Below are positions 53,631-62,188 of a stretch of DNA of 64,000 nt, piece after piece. Below the pieces are notes generated by a model, which worked only from the letters and a program-made list of their open reading frames with translations, was not told the DNA's origin and did no database searches. The DNA is taken from contig JBOEGJ010000024.1 in the NCBI GenBank assembly GCA_050633365.1, positions 1-64,000 of the forward strand. The letters run 5' to 3'. The DNA comes from Pseudomaricurvus sp050633365. GTDB lineage: Bacteria; Pseudomonadota; Gammaproteobacteria; Pseudomonadales; Cellvibrionaceae. The translations under genes and the position numbers were made by a program. The number at the start of each line of letters is the position of its first letter. Positions within the stretch are counted from its first letter, which is position 1.

Positions 53631-53661
53631 GCAACAGATTTAATAGGATTTAATCTGTTGC
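53631..53661. promoter_or_regulatory. 14-3-14 inverted repeat upstream of an unrecognised secreted protein gene
   Basis: GCAACAGATTTAAT (53631-53644), then AGG, then ATTTAATCTGTTGC (53648-53661): 13 of 14 positions are complementary. It ends 39 nt before the ATG at 53701. No T tract follows, so an operator is more likely than a terminator. Confidence 0.55.
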
Positions 53662-53700
53662 AATCGCAGGTCATTTAAAATGAACAATAAGTAGGATGCT

Positions 53701-54432
53701 ATGAAACGATTAATTCAAGTCTTTGCCGCGGTGTTAGCGCTCGGCGCTTCATCTTTTGGTTGGGCCGCCGTCGGTGGTGGGGATTGTGAATCTCAACCTC
53801 GAGTAGATTTGGCTCAGCTCACCACCCTCTTTGGTGACGTTCAACTTACCTTGGCCAGTGGTGAGACTTATGATTTGTCTCCTGAGCAGCTCCCAGAAAA
53901 TGTGAAGCGTGATGACTATTTTAAAGTCAGCAGTGTTTACCATATCTCAGGTGGTTGTGTTCCTTTTTTGATTACCAACATCGAGCCCATAGAAAAAGAA
54001 GGCTTTTACCTGAACCCCGAGTCTGAGCACGCCTATCCCGCGCTATTTCGTTTGTCCGAAGTTCGAGCCTGTAGTCGCAGCGACAACGAAATCTGCAAAC
54101 CTTACGCATCGATGCTGGAAAGCCTGACGGATCAGCAGCGGCAGGCGTTGGAGGCGGTGAGCGTTAAAACCTTGGGCAGTTGCAGCGCCTCAACCATGGA
54201 GCAGCTACTGCCACAGCTCGAGAAACCAGAGCAAGGCTTGGCTGTTATTGCATGCGCGCAGATGGCGAAAGACGACTCGCAAGAGCTCGCAATGCAATTA
54301 ACTGTGAGCCAAAAGGGTCCGTCAGCAACTGATGATGAACCCGTTCGCCCACAACAGAGGGTTGCCGTGACGGCGCTCTATAAGTCGGGTAAAGGTAATG
54401 GCCTTTATTTTTCGATTCCAGGTCGCAACTGA
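53701..54432 (+). CDS. Unrecognised secreted Cys-containing protein
   Basis: 243 residues with a clear signal peptide (VFAAVLALGASSFGWA). The mature part has six Cys (GGDCE, GGCVP, RACSR, EICKP, GSCSA, IACAQ), which would suit disulfide bonds in the periplasm. No family was recognised. Its last 28 bp overlap nothing on its own strand but run into the 3' end of the convergent membrane protein gene. An inverted repeat lies just upstream. Confidence 0.72.
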   Translation: MKRLIQVFAAVLALGASSFGWAAVGGGDCESQPRVDLAQLTTLFGDVQLTLASGETYDLSPEQLPENVKRDDYFKVSSVYHISGGCVPFLITNIEPIEKEGFYLNPESEHAYPALFRLSEVRACSRSDNEICKPYASMLESLTDQQRQALEAVSVKTLGSCSASTMEQLLPQLEKPEQGLAVIACAQMAKDDSQELAMQLTVSQKGPSATDDEPVRPQQRVAVTALYKSGKGNGLYFSIPGRN

Positions 54433-54809
54433 TAGGCCCACAGATAAACTGAGATCGCTGCAACGGCGGTCTCGGTAATGAAGTGAAACTCCGTCAAGAT
54501 CACAAATATACCCAGTATCAAAACGATAAAATAAACGGCTAATCGTTTGATGTTTTGCTGTCTACTAAACGCCGTGAAAATCACCCACAAAAAAATACTG
54601 CATAGAATAATGAGAGATGCACTAAAGAAAAAACTATCGAAAATCTCAAACCAGTTGGCGTAGCAGTGGCCAGAGGCACGAAAGTCGATTGGGCAAAGAT
54701 CTCTCTCAACCCACAAATACAATAATGCCAGGGTTAAGGCCGCCGATATTTCGATAATACAGAGGGCGACGGCCAACAATATGATTTTTGATTTAGTGGA
54801 AATGGTCAT
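54405..54809 (-). CDS. Unrecognised small membrane protein
   Basis: About 134 residues with four hydrophobic helices (about 10-34, 56-78, 88-105, 107-125) and two Cys in an inter-helix loop (DLCPIDFRASGHCY). ATG at 54809 has GAGAA upstream; a GTG at 54845 is an alternative. It is third in a minus-strand set of three small genes. Its 3' end overlaps the convergent secreted-protein gene by 28 bp. No family recognised. Confidence 0.65.
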   Translation of the reverse strand: MTISTKSKIILLAVALCIIEISAALTLALLYLWVERDLCPIDFRASGHCYANWFEIFDSFFFSASLIILCSIFLWVIFTAFSRQQNIKRLAVYFIVLILGIFVILTEFHFITETAVAAISVYLWAYQLRPGIEK

Positions 54810-54851
54810 CAGTTTCTCGGGATGCGACGGAATATGAACCGACACAGAGTA

Positions 54852-55226
54852 TCAGTAGCGCCGCAGAGTCTTGGCAATGGCAAACAAGAGCTTGGCCGAC
54901 ACTATGGCGATCATTGCCGCCACGAGAGACTCTGCACCGTGGGACAATAAAAACGTGCTGTCGCTTTCAAGTTCGTGTTTACGAATCAAATAGCCCGAAT
55001 ATTGATGCCAGAGGCCGAAGAATATCGGGGTGATAATAGCGGTCACTACTGTGGCTTCAATGAGGTTGTCTTCGTTCATACTAATGAAAAAGGCCAGAGC
55101 AAAATAGATAATCCAGCCGATACCGGAAAATTCAAAACCCAGCAATAGTTTGAAAACGCTGCCCAGCAGCGCTGCCAAAGCGCAGACGATGATCAGGCTT
55201 AGAGTGGACTCAGTGCTTTTTTTCAT
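54852..55226 (-). CDS. Unrecognised small membrane protein
   Basis: 124 residues, four hydrophobic segments (about 7-27, 33-50, 58-74, 95-117). The start overlaps the stop of the upstream gene as ATGA, so translation is probably coupled. No family recognised; the neighbours are a secreted protein and another small membrane protein. Confidence 0.68.
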   Translation of the reverse strand: MKKSTESTLSLIIVCALAALLGSVFKLLLGFEFSGIGWIIYFALAFFISMNEDNLIEATVVTAIITPIFFGLWHQYSGYLIRKHELESDSTFLLSHGAESLVAAMIAIVSAKLLFAIAKTLRRY

Positions 55227-55801
55227 GACCCTTCACTATCCAGTGGGATTCGCTGGTAGCATGAGGGTTGATAGCGGTAACGGAAGGTGATTGGCGGGCC
55301 CGGTCTAAAGTGGCGGTCGCCTTTTGCGGGAGTACTGGTTTGAGTGAGGTAGAGCTCGGGAAGGCGGCTTTCAAACGTTGTCGTTGACGAATTCGCTTCT
55401 GGCCAGACAAGCTCTAGTTGGCCAATGCTGCTAAATCCTCCGTGTTTTATTGAGCGCCTCTGCAGAGGTATGCTGGCGATAGTAATCGGATCTTCACCGT
55501 CAATGAGCAGGTTGATGAGTAAATCGCTGGCGTTGTCGGCAACTGAGCGCACCAACTGAAGTTGGTGAGCGGTGTTTTTCTTGTCAGGGCTTTCAGTATG
55601 GCTTGCGTGATTAAAATCAATATGACTGGGTAGCTCTTCGGCATTATCTAACGGCAGTAGCGCCAGTACTTGAAGGCGTTGGGGGGTTAAGCTTTCATCT
55701 TTGCAGCTACCGCTGCTTTGGTCTCTGTCGGCATGAGAGCCAAGGCTTAAGGTCAACAGCAGCGGCAGTAACAGTAACATTCGGCAATTAGGTGTACGCA
55801 T
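55223..55801 (-). CDS. Unrecognised secreted protein
   Basis: About 192 residues with a signal peptide (MLLLLPLLLTLSLGSHA). The mature part contains two Cys, near its start (GSCKDE) and near its end (SCYQRIP), and beta-rich stretches such as LQVLALLPLD and LPELYLTQT. No family recognised. ATG at 55801 follows GAGAA. A 15-bp tandem repeat begins 27 bp upstream, so it lies in the promoter or leader. Confidence 0.68.
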   Translation of the reverse strand: MRTPNCRMLLLLPLLLTLSLGSHADRDQSSGSCKDESLTPQRLQVLALLPLDNAEELPSHIDFNHASHTESPDKKNTAHQLQLVRSVADNASDLLINLLIDGEDPITIASIPLQRRSIKHGGFSSIGQLELVWPEANSSTTTFESRLPELYLTQTSTPAKGDRHFRPGPPITFRYRYQPSCYQRIPLDSEGS

Positions 55802-55827
55802 ATTGAAGTTCTCGGTGCTTTGTTGCA

Positions 55828-55884
55828 CTCTGGTTTAGGTGGCTCTGGTTTAGGTGGCTCTGGTTTAGGTGGCTCTGGTTCAGG
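55828..55884. repeat. 15-bp tandem repeat, 3.8 copies, upstream of the small secreted-protein gene
   Basis: Three identical CTCTGGTTTAGGTGG units (55828-55842, 55843-55857, 55858-55872) and a partial CTCTGGTTCAGGT (55873-55884/5). Placed in the gap between divergent genes. Confidence 0.95.
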
Positions 55885-55912
55885 TTCTTTGGGGTAAGTC
55901 GCAAGGGTTCAG

Positions 55913-56251
55913 GTGACCATCAGGGTTGTCGAATGGTTGCTTTCTGAGATCGATATTTTCCGACAATCTTTTGGAATTATCATGAATGCACTCAATATAA
56001 AAATTTGTATCTACAATAGTCGCAACAAAGTGGTCTATTCAAGTCGTATCGATTCTTTTCAGACTCTGGCTTATCGACATGAAATGTTAGATGGCTTTCG
56101 CCTTCTCGATCTGACTCGCGAGTTAGAGCTCTTTATCGACAGTGGCGCTAAAAGCGATCGCCAGGATCATGCCTTGTACTGTACCTATGTTAAATTTGGC
56201 ACGGCTCATCAACAGCGTGAAGATTTTGTGGTCGAGTTTCAGCGCCTCTAA
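55913..56251 (+). CDS. Unrecognised small soluble protein
   Basis: 112 residues, no signal peptide. Contains LNIKICIYNSRNKVVYSSRI, which could be a PAS-like or beta-sheet core, then RLLDLTRELELFID. GTG at 55913 follows AGGG at 5 nt; an ATG at 55982 is an alternative start that would leave about 89 residues. No family recognised; coding status is moderate. Confidence 0.55.
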   Translation: MTIRVVEWLLSEIDIFRQSFGIIMNALNIKICIYNSRNKVVYSSRIDSFQTLAYRHEMLDGFRLLDLTRELELFIDSGAKSDRQDHALYCTYVKFGTAHQQREDFVVEFQRL

Positions 56252-56342
56252 CGAGTACTCATGAAATCTTCTGTTCATGTCGAGGCGTCATCCTTCCTCG
56301 TTCCCTCTTACCAGCAGCCTTGTCTTGTGTTTGCGGCTGCGC

Positions 56343-56663
56343 TCAGTTGTACTCTAGTGAACAAGTCGCATCCTTAAATTCAATTTCGGCCTGTGGGCCG
56401 GGTCTCGACATGGGGTTCCACGAGGTAGGCCGTTCAAAACTGGCTAGACAGTCTCCGTCAAAAAGAATGCTGTGCGTTCTCATGTCAATCATCTCAAGGG
56501 TGTCGGCAACCTTTTGATGCTGTTTTACAAAAGCTACCAAAACATCCAAATCCCTAATGGTTACTACCGATGGCGCTAATGCCGCGTGGGCGCTAAACCA
56601 CGAGATGTTCAGTAGCAGCCCCAAAATCACTGGTGTAGTGGATTTCATGGTTCGAATTTTCAT
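56343..56663 (-). CDS. Unrecognised small secreted protein
   Basis: About 106 residues. Signal peptide TTPVILGLLLNISWFSAHAA; mature part with VTIRDLDVLVAFVKQHQKVA and two Cys (GDCLAS, ATCSLEYN). ATG at 56663 has AAGGA about 10 nt upstream; the frame is open further up to 56777 but without a signal-like start. No family recognised. Confidence 0.62.
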   Translation of the reverse strand: MKIRTMKSTTPVILGLLLNISWFSAHAALAPSVVTIRDLDVLVAFVKQHQKVADTLEMIDMRTHSILFDGDCLASFERPTSWNPMSRPGPQAEIEFKDATCSLEYN

Positions 56664-56906
56664 GCACTGTGTATCCTTAGTATTTATTGATTTCCTATCG
56701 GATCGTTTATGGCGGAACCGTTTATATACTGCTTTAGAAGGACAGTCTGTCAAGATTCGACACTTGTCCATAGCCATATTCTCCTCTGGGGGTTAGATTA
56801 TGTAGCGCTCAGATACTGTGGAAGGGATCTCAAATACATTTGAAGGGGTTTGGGAGGCGGGAGCGCTCTTCTGCGCAATCAACAATAACAATAAATCGAG
56901 GCTTTT

Positions 56907-57992
56907 ATGCTGACTCTGTATGGATCGAACATTTCCTATTTTACGGGCAAACTCGAAAACTATTTTCGCCTCAAAAACATCCCCTATCGTTTGCATTCAA
57001 TGCAGGCTCCGAGGGATTTTAAACGGGTCGAGAGAGCGGTTGGTGTGTCGCAAATGCCTGCGTTACAGCTCGCCGATGGTCGCTGGATGACCGATTCCAC
57101 TAAGATTATTCAGTGGTTCGAGCAAGAGCTTGATCAGCCCTCTATCATCCCTCAAGACCCGGTCTTGCGCTATCTGTGCTTGTTGCTCGAAGACTATGCC
57201 GATGAATGGCTGTGGCGACCTGCCATGCACTACCGCTGGCACTATAGCGAGGGGGCGCATTTTGCCAGCCGCCATCTGGCCGATGAGTTGATGGGTGCCA
57301 TGCCGCTACCGGGTGGATTGAAACGCTTAATGATGCGTCATCGTCAACGCAGTGGCTACACCACTGGTGACGGTATTACGGCAGACAATGTTCCCGCGGT
57401 GGAGACTATCTACGGACAACTCCTAGATCATCTGCAATGTATATTCAGCAAGCAAAAGTTCCTCTTGGGTGACTCACCTTCACTGGCGGATATTGGTTTT
57501 TCAGGGCCTTTTTTCCGACACTTTGCCCTAGATCCAGTGCCCTTAGAAATTCTCCGAAATCGCGCGCCAGCGGTATTGGAGTGGGTGGCGCGTCTGTGGC
57601 AAGCGCAGGTCGAACCGGGGCAGCAGCAATATGGTCGCGAGGCTATCGAGCGACTGGAGCCATTGCTGAAGGATATCGGTCAGAGTTATCTTCCTTATCT
57701 AAACGCTAATGTCGACGCCGTTGAGTCGGGTCGAAAGCGTTTTGATGTGAGTATCAGTGGTGCGGATTACAGAGGGGCAAGAGTGTCTCAATATCGCGTT
57801 TGGTGTCTGCAACAATTGCGAGATCACTTTGACGAGACTGCCGAAACCGATCAAGCGACACTCAAAGCGCTGTTGGAGAGTCATGGGTGTTGGCAACCCC
57901 TTTGGGAAAAGCAGCATTTACCCATGGCGAATGATCAGGAGTGTCATCTTCCGTTTCAGGCGGATCACAAAATGATTGCCGCCAACGAATGA
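56907..57992 (+). CDS. Glutathione S-transferase family protein
   Basis: 361 residues, longer than usual GSTs (200-230). N-terminal thioredoxin-like domain begins LTLYGSNISYFTGKLENYFR, with VSQMPALQLADG holding the cis-Pro and MTDSTKIIQWFE the glutathione-contact segment. The helical domain has SLADIGFSGPFF. The last about 110 residues are an extension of unknown role. GAGG precedes the ATG. The substrate is unknown. Confidence 0.88.
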   Translation: MLTLYGSNISYFTGKLENYFRLKNIPYRLHSMQAPRDFKRVERAVGVSQMPALQLADGRWMTDSTKIIQWFEQELDQPSIIPQDPVLRYLCLLLEDYADEWLWRPAMHYRWHYSEGAHFASRHLADELMGAMPLPGGLKRLMMRHRQRSGYTTGDGITADNVPAVETIYGQLLDHLQCIFSKQKFLLGDSPSLADIGFSGPFFRHFALDPVPLEILRNRAPAVLEWVARLWQAQVEPGQQQYGREAIERLEPLLKDIGQSYLPYLNANVDAVESGRKRFDVSISGADYRGARVSQYRVWCLQQLRDHFDETAETDQATLKALLESHGCWQPLWEKQHLPMANDQECHLPFQADHKMIAANE

Positions 57993-58081
57993 CCAGATTG
58001 ATCTCGCAGTCTGTGATACAAAACCCCAGATTAGCTAGAACGTTACTGGTCTAAACTGGTTATACTGTGCCGTAGCTTGAT

Positions 58082-58107
58082 GTCGAGTGTTCCCCGTAAT
58101 ACTCGAC
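58082..58107. promoter_or_regulatory. Inverted repeat upstream of cti
   Basis: GTCGAGT (58082-58088) and ACTCGAC (58101-58107) are perfect inverted arms separated by 12 nt, about 40 nt before the cti start. It could be an operator or a leader hairpin. Confidence 0.4.
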
Positions 58108-58148
58108 TGTTCTCCACAAATTTGAGCCCAGTGACGTAGGTTTTTGTG

Positions 58149-60599
58149 ATGCTATTGAATTCTTCTCGTCTTATTTCGATGGTTGCGGTACTCGTCTTAG
58201 TGGCCGGTTGCGCAGCGGCGGCGCGTATTCAACTCAACGATCTCTATGGTGTTGATCAGCCGGTCGATCGTATTGTCGAAGGCTCGATAAGCGCCGCTCT
58301 TGAGTCGGGGGCTGGCCCAGCTGACTCTACTCTTGCGACTTCCTCGCCAATCCCTTTGCCCGAGTTTTATCGAGATGTAAAACCCATCGTCGATAGCCGC
58401 TGCGTAGTTTGTCATGGGTGTTACGATGCGCCTTGCCAATTAAAAATGACCAGTTTCGAATCGATTGAGAGAGGCGCGCACAAAGATAAGGTCTACAACG
58501 GAACTCGTCTTCTGGAGGCGAGCCTTACTCACCTTAGTGTCGGGGTCAAGACCACCGAGCAGTGGCGCGATGAAGGGTTTTATCCGGTTCTGAATGAGCG
58601 AGCTCAAACCCCGAAGGCCAACGCCGAGGCGGGAGTATTACACCGGATGTTGCAGCTAAAGAAATCGCACCCTTTGCCGGAAGGCGAGTTGTTGCCGGAG
58701 AGTTTTGATTTATCTTTAGATCGCGATCAGGAGTGTACGAAGATTGAAGAGTTCGATCGCTTTGCCAAAAAACGTCCGCTTTGGGGTATGCCCTATGGTT
58801 TACCTGCCATTGACGATGAAAAGCGGCGTGTACTTGAGCGTTGGATTGAAGGTGGCGCCAAGGCACTTTCGCCTGAGACTGTTTTTGGCGACGAACATAT
58901 TGATGACATCTCGCACTGGGAAGCATTTTTCAACGGTGATTCATTAAAGCAACAGCTCATGAGTCGCTATATCTACGAACATCTTTTTCTGGCGAACTTG
59001 TATTTTTCTGAGAGCTTTAGTGGTGTCGGAGAAACGCGAGCCTTCTACAAATTAATTCGCTCCAAAACACCGTCAGGAGTGGCGATTGATGAAATTGTAT
59101 CGCGCCGTCCTTTTGATGACCCCGGTGGGGTGTTTTACTATCGATTACAGCGTGTTAAATCCACCATCGTTGCTAAGCAGCACATGCCTTACGCGTTAAA
59201 TCAAGCGCGATTGCAGCGTTGGAATGAGTTGTTTTTGAACGCAGATTATCGGGTGACCGAGCTTCCCGGTTATACGCCTAAGATCGCAGCTAATCCGTTT
59301 GAGGCTTTCAAAGAGATTCCCGTGAATGCTCGTTATCGCTTCATGCTCGACGAAGCGAGATTCACCATTATGGGCTTTATCCGGGGCCCAGTCTGTCGCG
59401 GCCAGGTGGCACTTAACGTGATCAATGATCACTTCTGGGTGTTGTTTGTGGATCCCGAAATAGAAGTGAAATACGCGACTGGAGAATTTCTTGCACAGGA
59501 AGCCAGCGGCCTTGTGCTGCCAGCAGAGAAGGGCAGCACGGCGTTATTGCCGATCAGTAGTTGGATCAAGTATTCGAAGATGGAAAAGCAGTTCTTGGAG
59601 GCCAAAAGAAAACGCTTTGACGACATCTTTAGCGCCGAGAAGAAACTCGATTTATCCATGTTGTGGCACGGTGATGGGCATAATCAAAGCGCGGCGCTGA
59701 CCGTCTATCGGCATTTCGATAGCTCATCGGTGATTAAAGGGCTGAATGGAAAAACACCAAAAACTGCCTGGGTGATCGATTATTCATTGCTAGAACGTAT
59801 CCACTATCTATTGGTTGCCGGTTTTGATGTCTATGGCAATGCTGGGCATCAACTGCTGACGCGGCTCTACATGGATTTTCTCAGAATGGAAGGCGAGTAT
59901 GCTTTCTTGAATCTGTTGCCCAACGATGTTGCCGAGCAGCAGTTGAGCTTTTGGTATCGCGATGAATTGTCTCAGGTTGAATACTATTTGCAGCAGCTTC
60001 ATCAGCGGGACTATGAAACCAGTGCAATTGGCTTTAAAACCGACAACCCCAAAAAAGAGTTGTTCGATAAGTTTCGAGAGATCGTGGGAGAGGCTGTGAT
60101 CGAAGAAGATATCATCAATAATGCCTCGGCCCGTGAGGGGGCCGAAGCCTATCAGAAAGAGTTGCAATTATTGTCCGATATTCAAGGCTTACCTTTGCAG
60201 TATTTACCCGAGCAGTCATTGCTTCGATTAACAACGAACAGTGGTGATCAGTATTTGGTGAGCCTAATTCTCAATAGAGCGCATACGAATGTGTCGCATC
60301 TTTATCGAGAAGAGCGTCGCTTACGTCCTGAAGAGTATACTCTCAGTGTTATTGAGCGTGTCGTTGGAACCTACCCCAATGCATTTTTTGACGTGTCAGA
60401 GCAACAGCTCAAAAGCTTTGTTTCTCGCGTCTCGCGGTTGAACTCGGAAGCTGACTATCGCGAGTTAATGTCGGCATTTGGGGTTCGTCGAACCGATCGA
60501 GAATTTTGGTCGTTTAGTGATTCGATACATGCCAGTTTCATGAGTCAAAGCCCTATTGAGGCAGGGTATTTGGATTTCAATCGTTTGCAAAACCGCTAA
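58149..60599 (+). CDS. cti: Fatty acid cis/trans isomerase Cti
   Basis: 816 residues. It turns cis- into trans-unsaturated fatty acids in membrane phospholipids, a fast response to solvents and heat in Pseudomonas and Vibrio. It has a lipoprotein-like signal (LVLVAGC, Cys21) and a haem c motif CVVCH (residues 85-89), required for activity, and full family length. The acyl chains are handled from the periplasmic side. ATG at 58149 follows a GTG one codon earlier. Its stop overlaps the convergent GGDEF gene by 4 bp. Confidence 0.96.
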   Translation: MLLNSSRLISMVAVLVLVAGCAAAARIQLNDLYGVDQPVDRIVEGSISAALESGAGPADSTLATSSPIPLPEFYRDVKPIVDSRCVVCHGCYDAPCQLKMTSFESIERGAHKDKVYNGTRLLEASLTHLSVGVKTTEQWRDEGFYPVLNERAQTPKANAEAGVLHRMLQLKKSHPLPEGELLPESFDLSLDRDQECTKIEEFDRFAKKRPLWGMPYGLPAIDDEKRRVLERWIEGGAKALSPETVFGDEHIDDISHWEAFFNGDSLKQQLMSRYIYEHLFLANLYFSESFSGVGETRAFYKLIRSKTPSGVAIDEIVSRRPFDDPGGVFYYRLQRVKSTIVAKQHMPYALNQARLQRWNELFLNADYRVTELPGYTPKIAANPFEAFKEIPVNARYRFMLDEARFTIMGFIRGPVCRGQVALNVINDHFWVLFVDPEIEVKYATGEFLAQEASGLVLPAEKGSTALLPISSWIKYSKMEKQFLEAKRKRFDDIFSAEKKLDLSMLWHGDGHNQSAALTVYRHFDSSSVIKGLNGKTPKTAWVIDYSLLERIHYLLVAGFDVYGNAGHQLLTRLYMDFLRMEGEYAFLNLLPNDVAEQQLSFWYRDELSQVEYYLQQLHQRDYETSAIGFKTDNPKKELFDKFREIVGEAVIEEDIINNASAREGAEAYQKELQLLSDIQGLPLQYLPEQSLLRLTTNSGDQYLVSLILNRAHTNVSHLYREERRLRPEEYTLSVIERVVGTYPNAFFDVSEQQLKSFVSRVSRLNSEADYRELMSAFGVRRTDREFWSFSDSIHASFMSQSPIEAGYLDFNRLQNR

Positions 60600-61660
60600 C
60601 TTGGAGAGCTTTTCCAACGAGTTCGATTGCGACCGCTCTCTTTCGCTTGATACAAAAACTTGTCGGCTTTCTTGATGGTTTCATTAATCGAGAAGTCCGC
60701 GCTTGTTTCTGCGATCCCCATACTCACGGTGATGTTTAGTTTCTGATCATTAACAGTGAATGTCGTGTCTTTTAGATGACTATGAATTTTCTCGGCAACG
60801 GGAATAGCGCCGGCGATGTCTGTTAAGGGTAAGATAAACAAAAACTCTTCACCGCCCCATCGGGCTACCATGTCTTGAGCTCTAATCAAGTTGGAGAAGA
60901 GCCCTGCTAACTCAACAAGTACCAGGTCGCCACCGTCATGACCAAAGTGATCATTGATGGACTTGAAGTGGTCTACATCACAGAGAATAACCGCGAGACT
61001 GCCATTGTTTCGAATAGTCCCAGGGCGTTCAAACTCTAACTTTTGTAACGCATTTCGGCGATTGGGGAGTTGTGTAAGAGAGTCGTGTAGAGCCAACTGC
61101 TGATACTCTTTACTCAGTTCTTGCATATGCTGGAGGGACTTTTCTCGGGAGTATTCGTAGCATGCTGACAGGAATGTCACGGTCAAGAATGAGAGCATGA
61201 TACGAAGTTTGAAGGCTGAATCGTAACTCTCATTAGATAGCGGAGTATCGGGTAGAAACATGATGATACTAATGATCATCAAAAAGACAGATATCTCGAT
61301 TAAACCTTGTTTGAGCCCTCGTATAAAAAGGGATACGGGTGAAACCATGAATATCCAGATTGGTCCTGTATTCCCAACTCCACCCGAATAGACCAAATAG
61401 ATCATGAGCGAGTAGAGTGAAAAGGTCGTCACAATCGGTGCAAATTTGGAGCTATTGGTTTTTCGTTGCAATACAAAGGCCACTAGAAACACAAGGCTAG
61501 AGACCAGTAACGGAATTCCGACGATATAGTTGGCTTGGTATAGCGCATTAATTGCCATAACCCCAGTTATCGATAGGCCGACAATCGCAAAAAGGCTTAC
61601 AACAAAGGCATGCCGTTTGTTTTCATTGTCTAGATTGTTGTTGAATGGATCTATTGGCAA
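60596..61660 (-). CDS. Membrane-bound GGDEF diguanylate cyclase
   Basis: 354 residues: about six transmembrane helices (about 18-170), a short coil and a GGDEF domain (about 190-350). Active-site WGGEEFLFI and the RAQD inhibitory site five residues before it are intact. The sensor resembles those of the 5TM/6TM cyclases with no known ligand. TTG start at 61660 with AGGT upstream; no other start is close. Convergent with cti. Confidence 0.93.
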   Translation of the reverse strand: MPIDPFNNNLDNENKRHAFVVSLFAIVGLSITGVMAINALYQANYIVGIPLLVSSLVFLVAFVLQRKTNSSKFAPIVTTFSLYSLMIYLVYSGGVGNTGPIWIFMVSPVSLFIRGLKQGLIEISVFLMIISIIMFLPDTPLSNESYDSAFKLRIMLSFLTVTFLSACYEYSREKSLQHMQELSKEYQQLALHDSLTQLPNRRNALQKLEFERPGTIRNNGSLAVILCDVDHFKSINDHFGHDGGDLVLVELAGLFSNLIRAQDMVARWGGEEFLFILPLTDIAGAIPVAEKIHSHLKDTTFTVNDQKLNITVSMGIAETSADFSINETIKKADKFLYQAKESGRNRTRWKSSPS

Positions 61661-61757
61661 ATGTGTACCTATCTCTTTCCGGGGGCGTTACGACAATCGC
61701 GTTTCTTATTAGGGCAATGATAGTTTAGGCGAAGATATCAATATAGGAGGTTTCTCG

Positions 61758-61976
61758 CTAGAGCTCATTCGGTTGTGTATTGCTGACACTATTGGAAGTA
61801 GAGGCCAGGGGGTTCTGCTTTTGATCGGGTTTCTCCGTAACGTCGGCAAGCTTAAGGCGATCTGCTTTTGAGACGTATTTCGGTTTAGCCGATTGCTGGT
61901 TGTCGGGCTTTAGCTTTGCTCTGGCTTTTTTGAGCTTTTTGTTGAAGATCTGCTTGGCTTTTTTGCGGCGATTCAT
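61758..61976 (-). CDS. DUF2986 family small basic protein
   Basis: 72 residues. The N-terminus MNRRKKAKQIFNKKLKKARA and the middle PKYVSKADRLKL match the short Lys-rich DUF2986 proteins of marine gammaproteobacteria (recalled). Function unknown; the charge suggests RNA or ribosome contact. Confidence 0.82.
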   Translation of the reverse strand: MNRRKKAKQIFNKKLKKARAKLKPDNQQSAKPKYVSKADRLKLADVTEKPDQKQNPLASTSNSVSNTQPNEL

Positions 61977-62188
61977 GTGTTATCCATGACGTAATTTACG
62001 TGATGCTAGGATGGGTAAAGAGGAACCTCCCTAGCTATATCGAGGATCTTATTCTCAATCTATACCGGTGCTCAGGCGCCAATAGACTCGTTTACGAGGG
62101 TTTTAGACGATAGTTGGCCGTGGTTGGTGTGATTATAGTGTACTTTGCCGTGGGGCTGCTTCGATTTTTAGTGCTGGCTCAAATACAA

